Origin: an uncultured Gemmatimonadota bacterium
GTDB lineage: Bacteria; Gemmatimonadota; Gemmatimonadetes; Gemmatimonadales; Gemmatimonadaceae
Reading direction: 5' to 3'
Assembly: GCA_946479015.1 (NCBI GenBank)
Contig: CAMLEQ010000266.1
Coordinates: 1-5,678, forward strand
Length of the DNA stretch: 5,678 nt
Shown here in pieces: positions 5,483-5,678 of the stretch. The notes under the pieces were generated by a model, which was given only the letters and a program-made list of their open reading frames with translations, did no database searches and was not told the origin of the DNA. Each line of letters begins with the position of its first letter. The first letter of the stretch is position 1. The position numbers and the translations under genes are program-made.

Positions 5483-5678
5483 TCACCATGAGGGCGGCAC
5501 GCCCAGTGCCGCTGCCACACAACGTGCACTCTGGCGCACCACCCCCGGCGTGGTCGGATCGGCGATGGCGGCGAGGGCCGCTGCGCTCGTGCTCTCGCGC
5601 GCCTCGGTGGGCAGGGGAGCGCTGACGTACGGTCCCGGCCGGTCGCTGATCACACCGAGCCCTGGACATGGTGCGCGG
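5483..5678 (-). CDS. C-terminal end of a protein paralogous to the four-cysteine protein downstream (start outside window)
   Basis: A minus-strand frame is open from the right edge to a TGA at 5483-5485, about 64 residues, and is short enough to be skipped by length-limited gene finding. Its codons end mostly in G or C, unlike the competing frames. The peptide reads YVSAPLPTEARE, then an Ala-rich helix, then LAAIADPTTPGVVRQSARC, ending in PPSW. From APLP to CV (35 residues) it matches the C-terminus of the next gene at 13 positions without gaps, including the initial APLP, the D-x-T-x-P and VR-x-x-A-x-C-V positions. So it is probably the tail of a tandem paralogue with the same HEAT-like helical end and the same terminal cysteine. 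A GTG at 5653 could in principle start a 56-residue protein, but the frame continues upstream of it and no ribosome binding site is seen. The next gene follows after 79 bases. Confidence 0.66.
   Translation of the reverse strand, partial: RAPCPGLGVISDRPGPYVSAPLPTEARESTSAAALAAIADPTTPGVVRQSARCVAAALGVPPSW

Noticed and set aside
5466..5669. 67-residue ATG-started minus-strand frame at the right edge
   Set aside because: Arg/His-rich shadow with poor third-position bias; the frame ending at 5483 has better codon use and matches the neighbouring protein.

Overview
The window is GC-rich bacterial chromosome with two parts. The left half (1-2935, plus strand) is classical high-GC coding sequence with almost all third codon positions G or C. 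It holds the C-terminal three quarters of an SbcC/Rad50-like SMC-family ATPase (N-terminal lobe beyond the left edge), followed at a TGATG stop/start overlap by a 324-residue GNAT-family acetyltransferase. The right half (3109-5678) is entirely minus strand and carries five small genes for proteins that mostly look exported and that I cannot assign to a named family. The organism is probably a high-GC soil or sediment bacterium. Gemmatimonadota is my best guess from the style of the SMC ATPase and the small secreted lineage-type proteins, but this is an inference and Myxococcota or another high-GC phylum is not excluded.

Minus-strand block, in transcription order (right to left): the 3' end of a gene entering from the right edge (5483-5678); a 197-residue predicted secreted four-cysteine helical protein (4810-5403) whose C-terminus aligns without gaps with the C-terminus of the edge gene; then three consecutive paralogues of one small predicted secreted family (4289-4726, 3717-4160, 3109-3555; 145, 147 and 148 residues). 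The three share a signal peptide, a Trp-Cys-x-Pro motif near the mature N-terminus, a second invariant Cys 52-53 residues later in an acidic-x-Leu-Cys-x-x-Ala-Ser context, a Leu-Asp-Ser motif, a Tyr-Leu-Ala strand motif and a terminal Asp-Ser-x-Phe strand. So the right half looks like two neighbouring small families that have each expanded by tandem duplication.

The plus-strand pair and the minus-strand block converge on 2936-3108, a 173-base non-coding stretch with two GC-rich hairpins that could end transcription from each side. The gaps between minus-strand genes (79, 83, 128 and 161 bases) are wide for a tight operon, and a hairpin followed by a T-rich run separates the first two of the three paralogues, so the genes may be individually expressed. 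No tRNA, rRNA, CRISPR array, insertion sequence or recognisable defence system was found. The most noteworthy content is the pair of tandemly duplicated, uncharacterised exported-protein families, including an edge gene with no obvious start codon that is easily missed.
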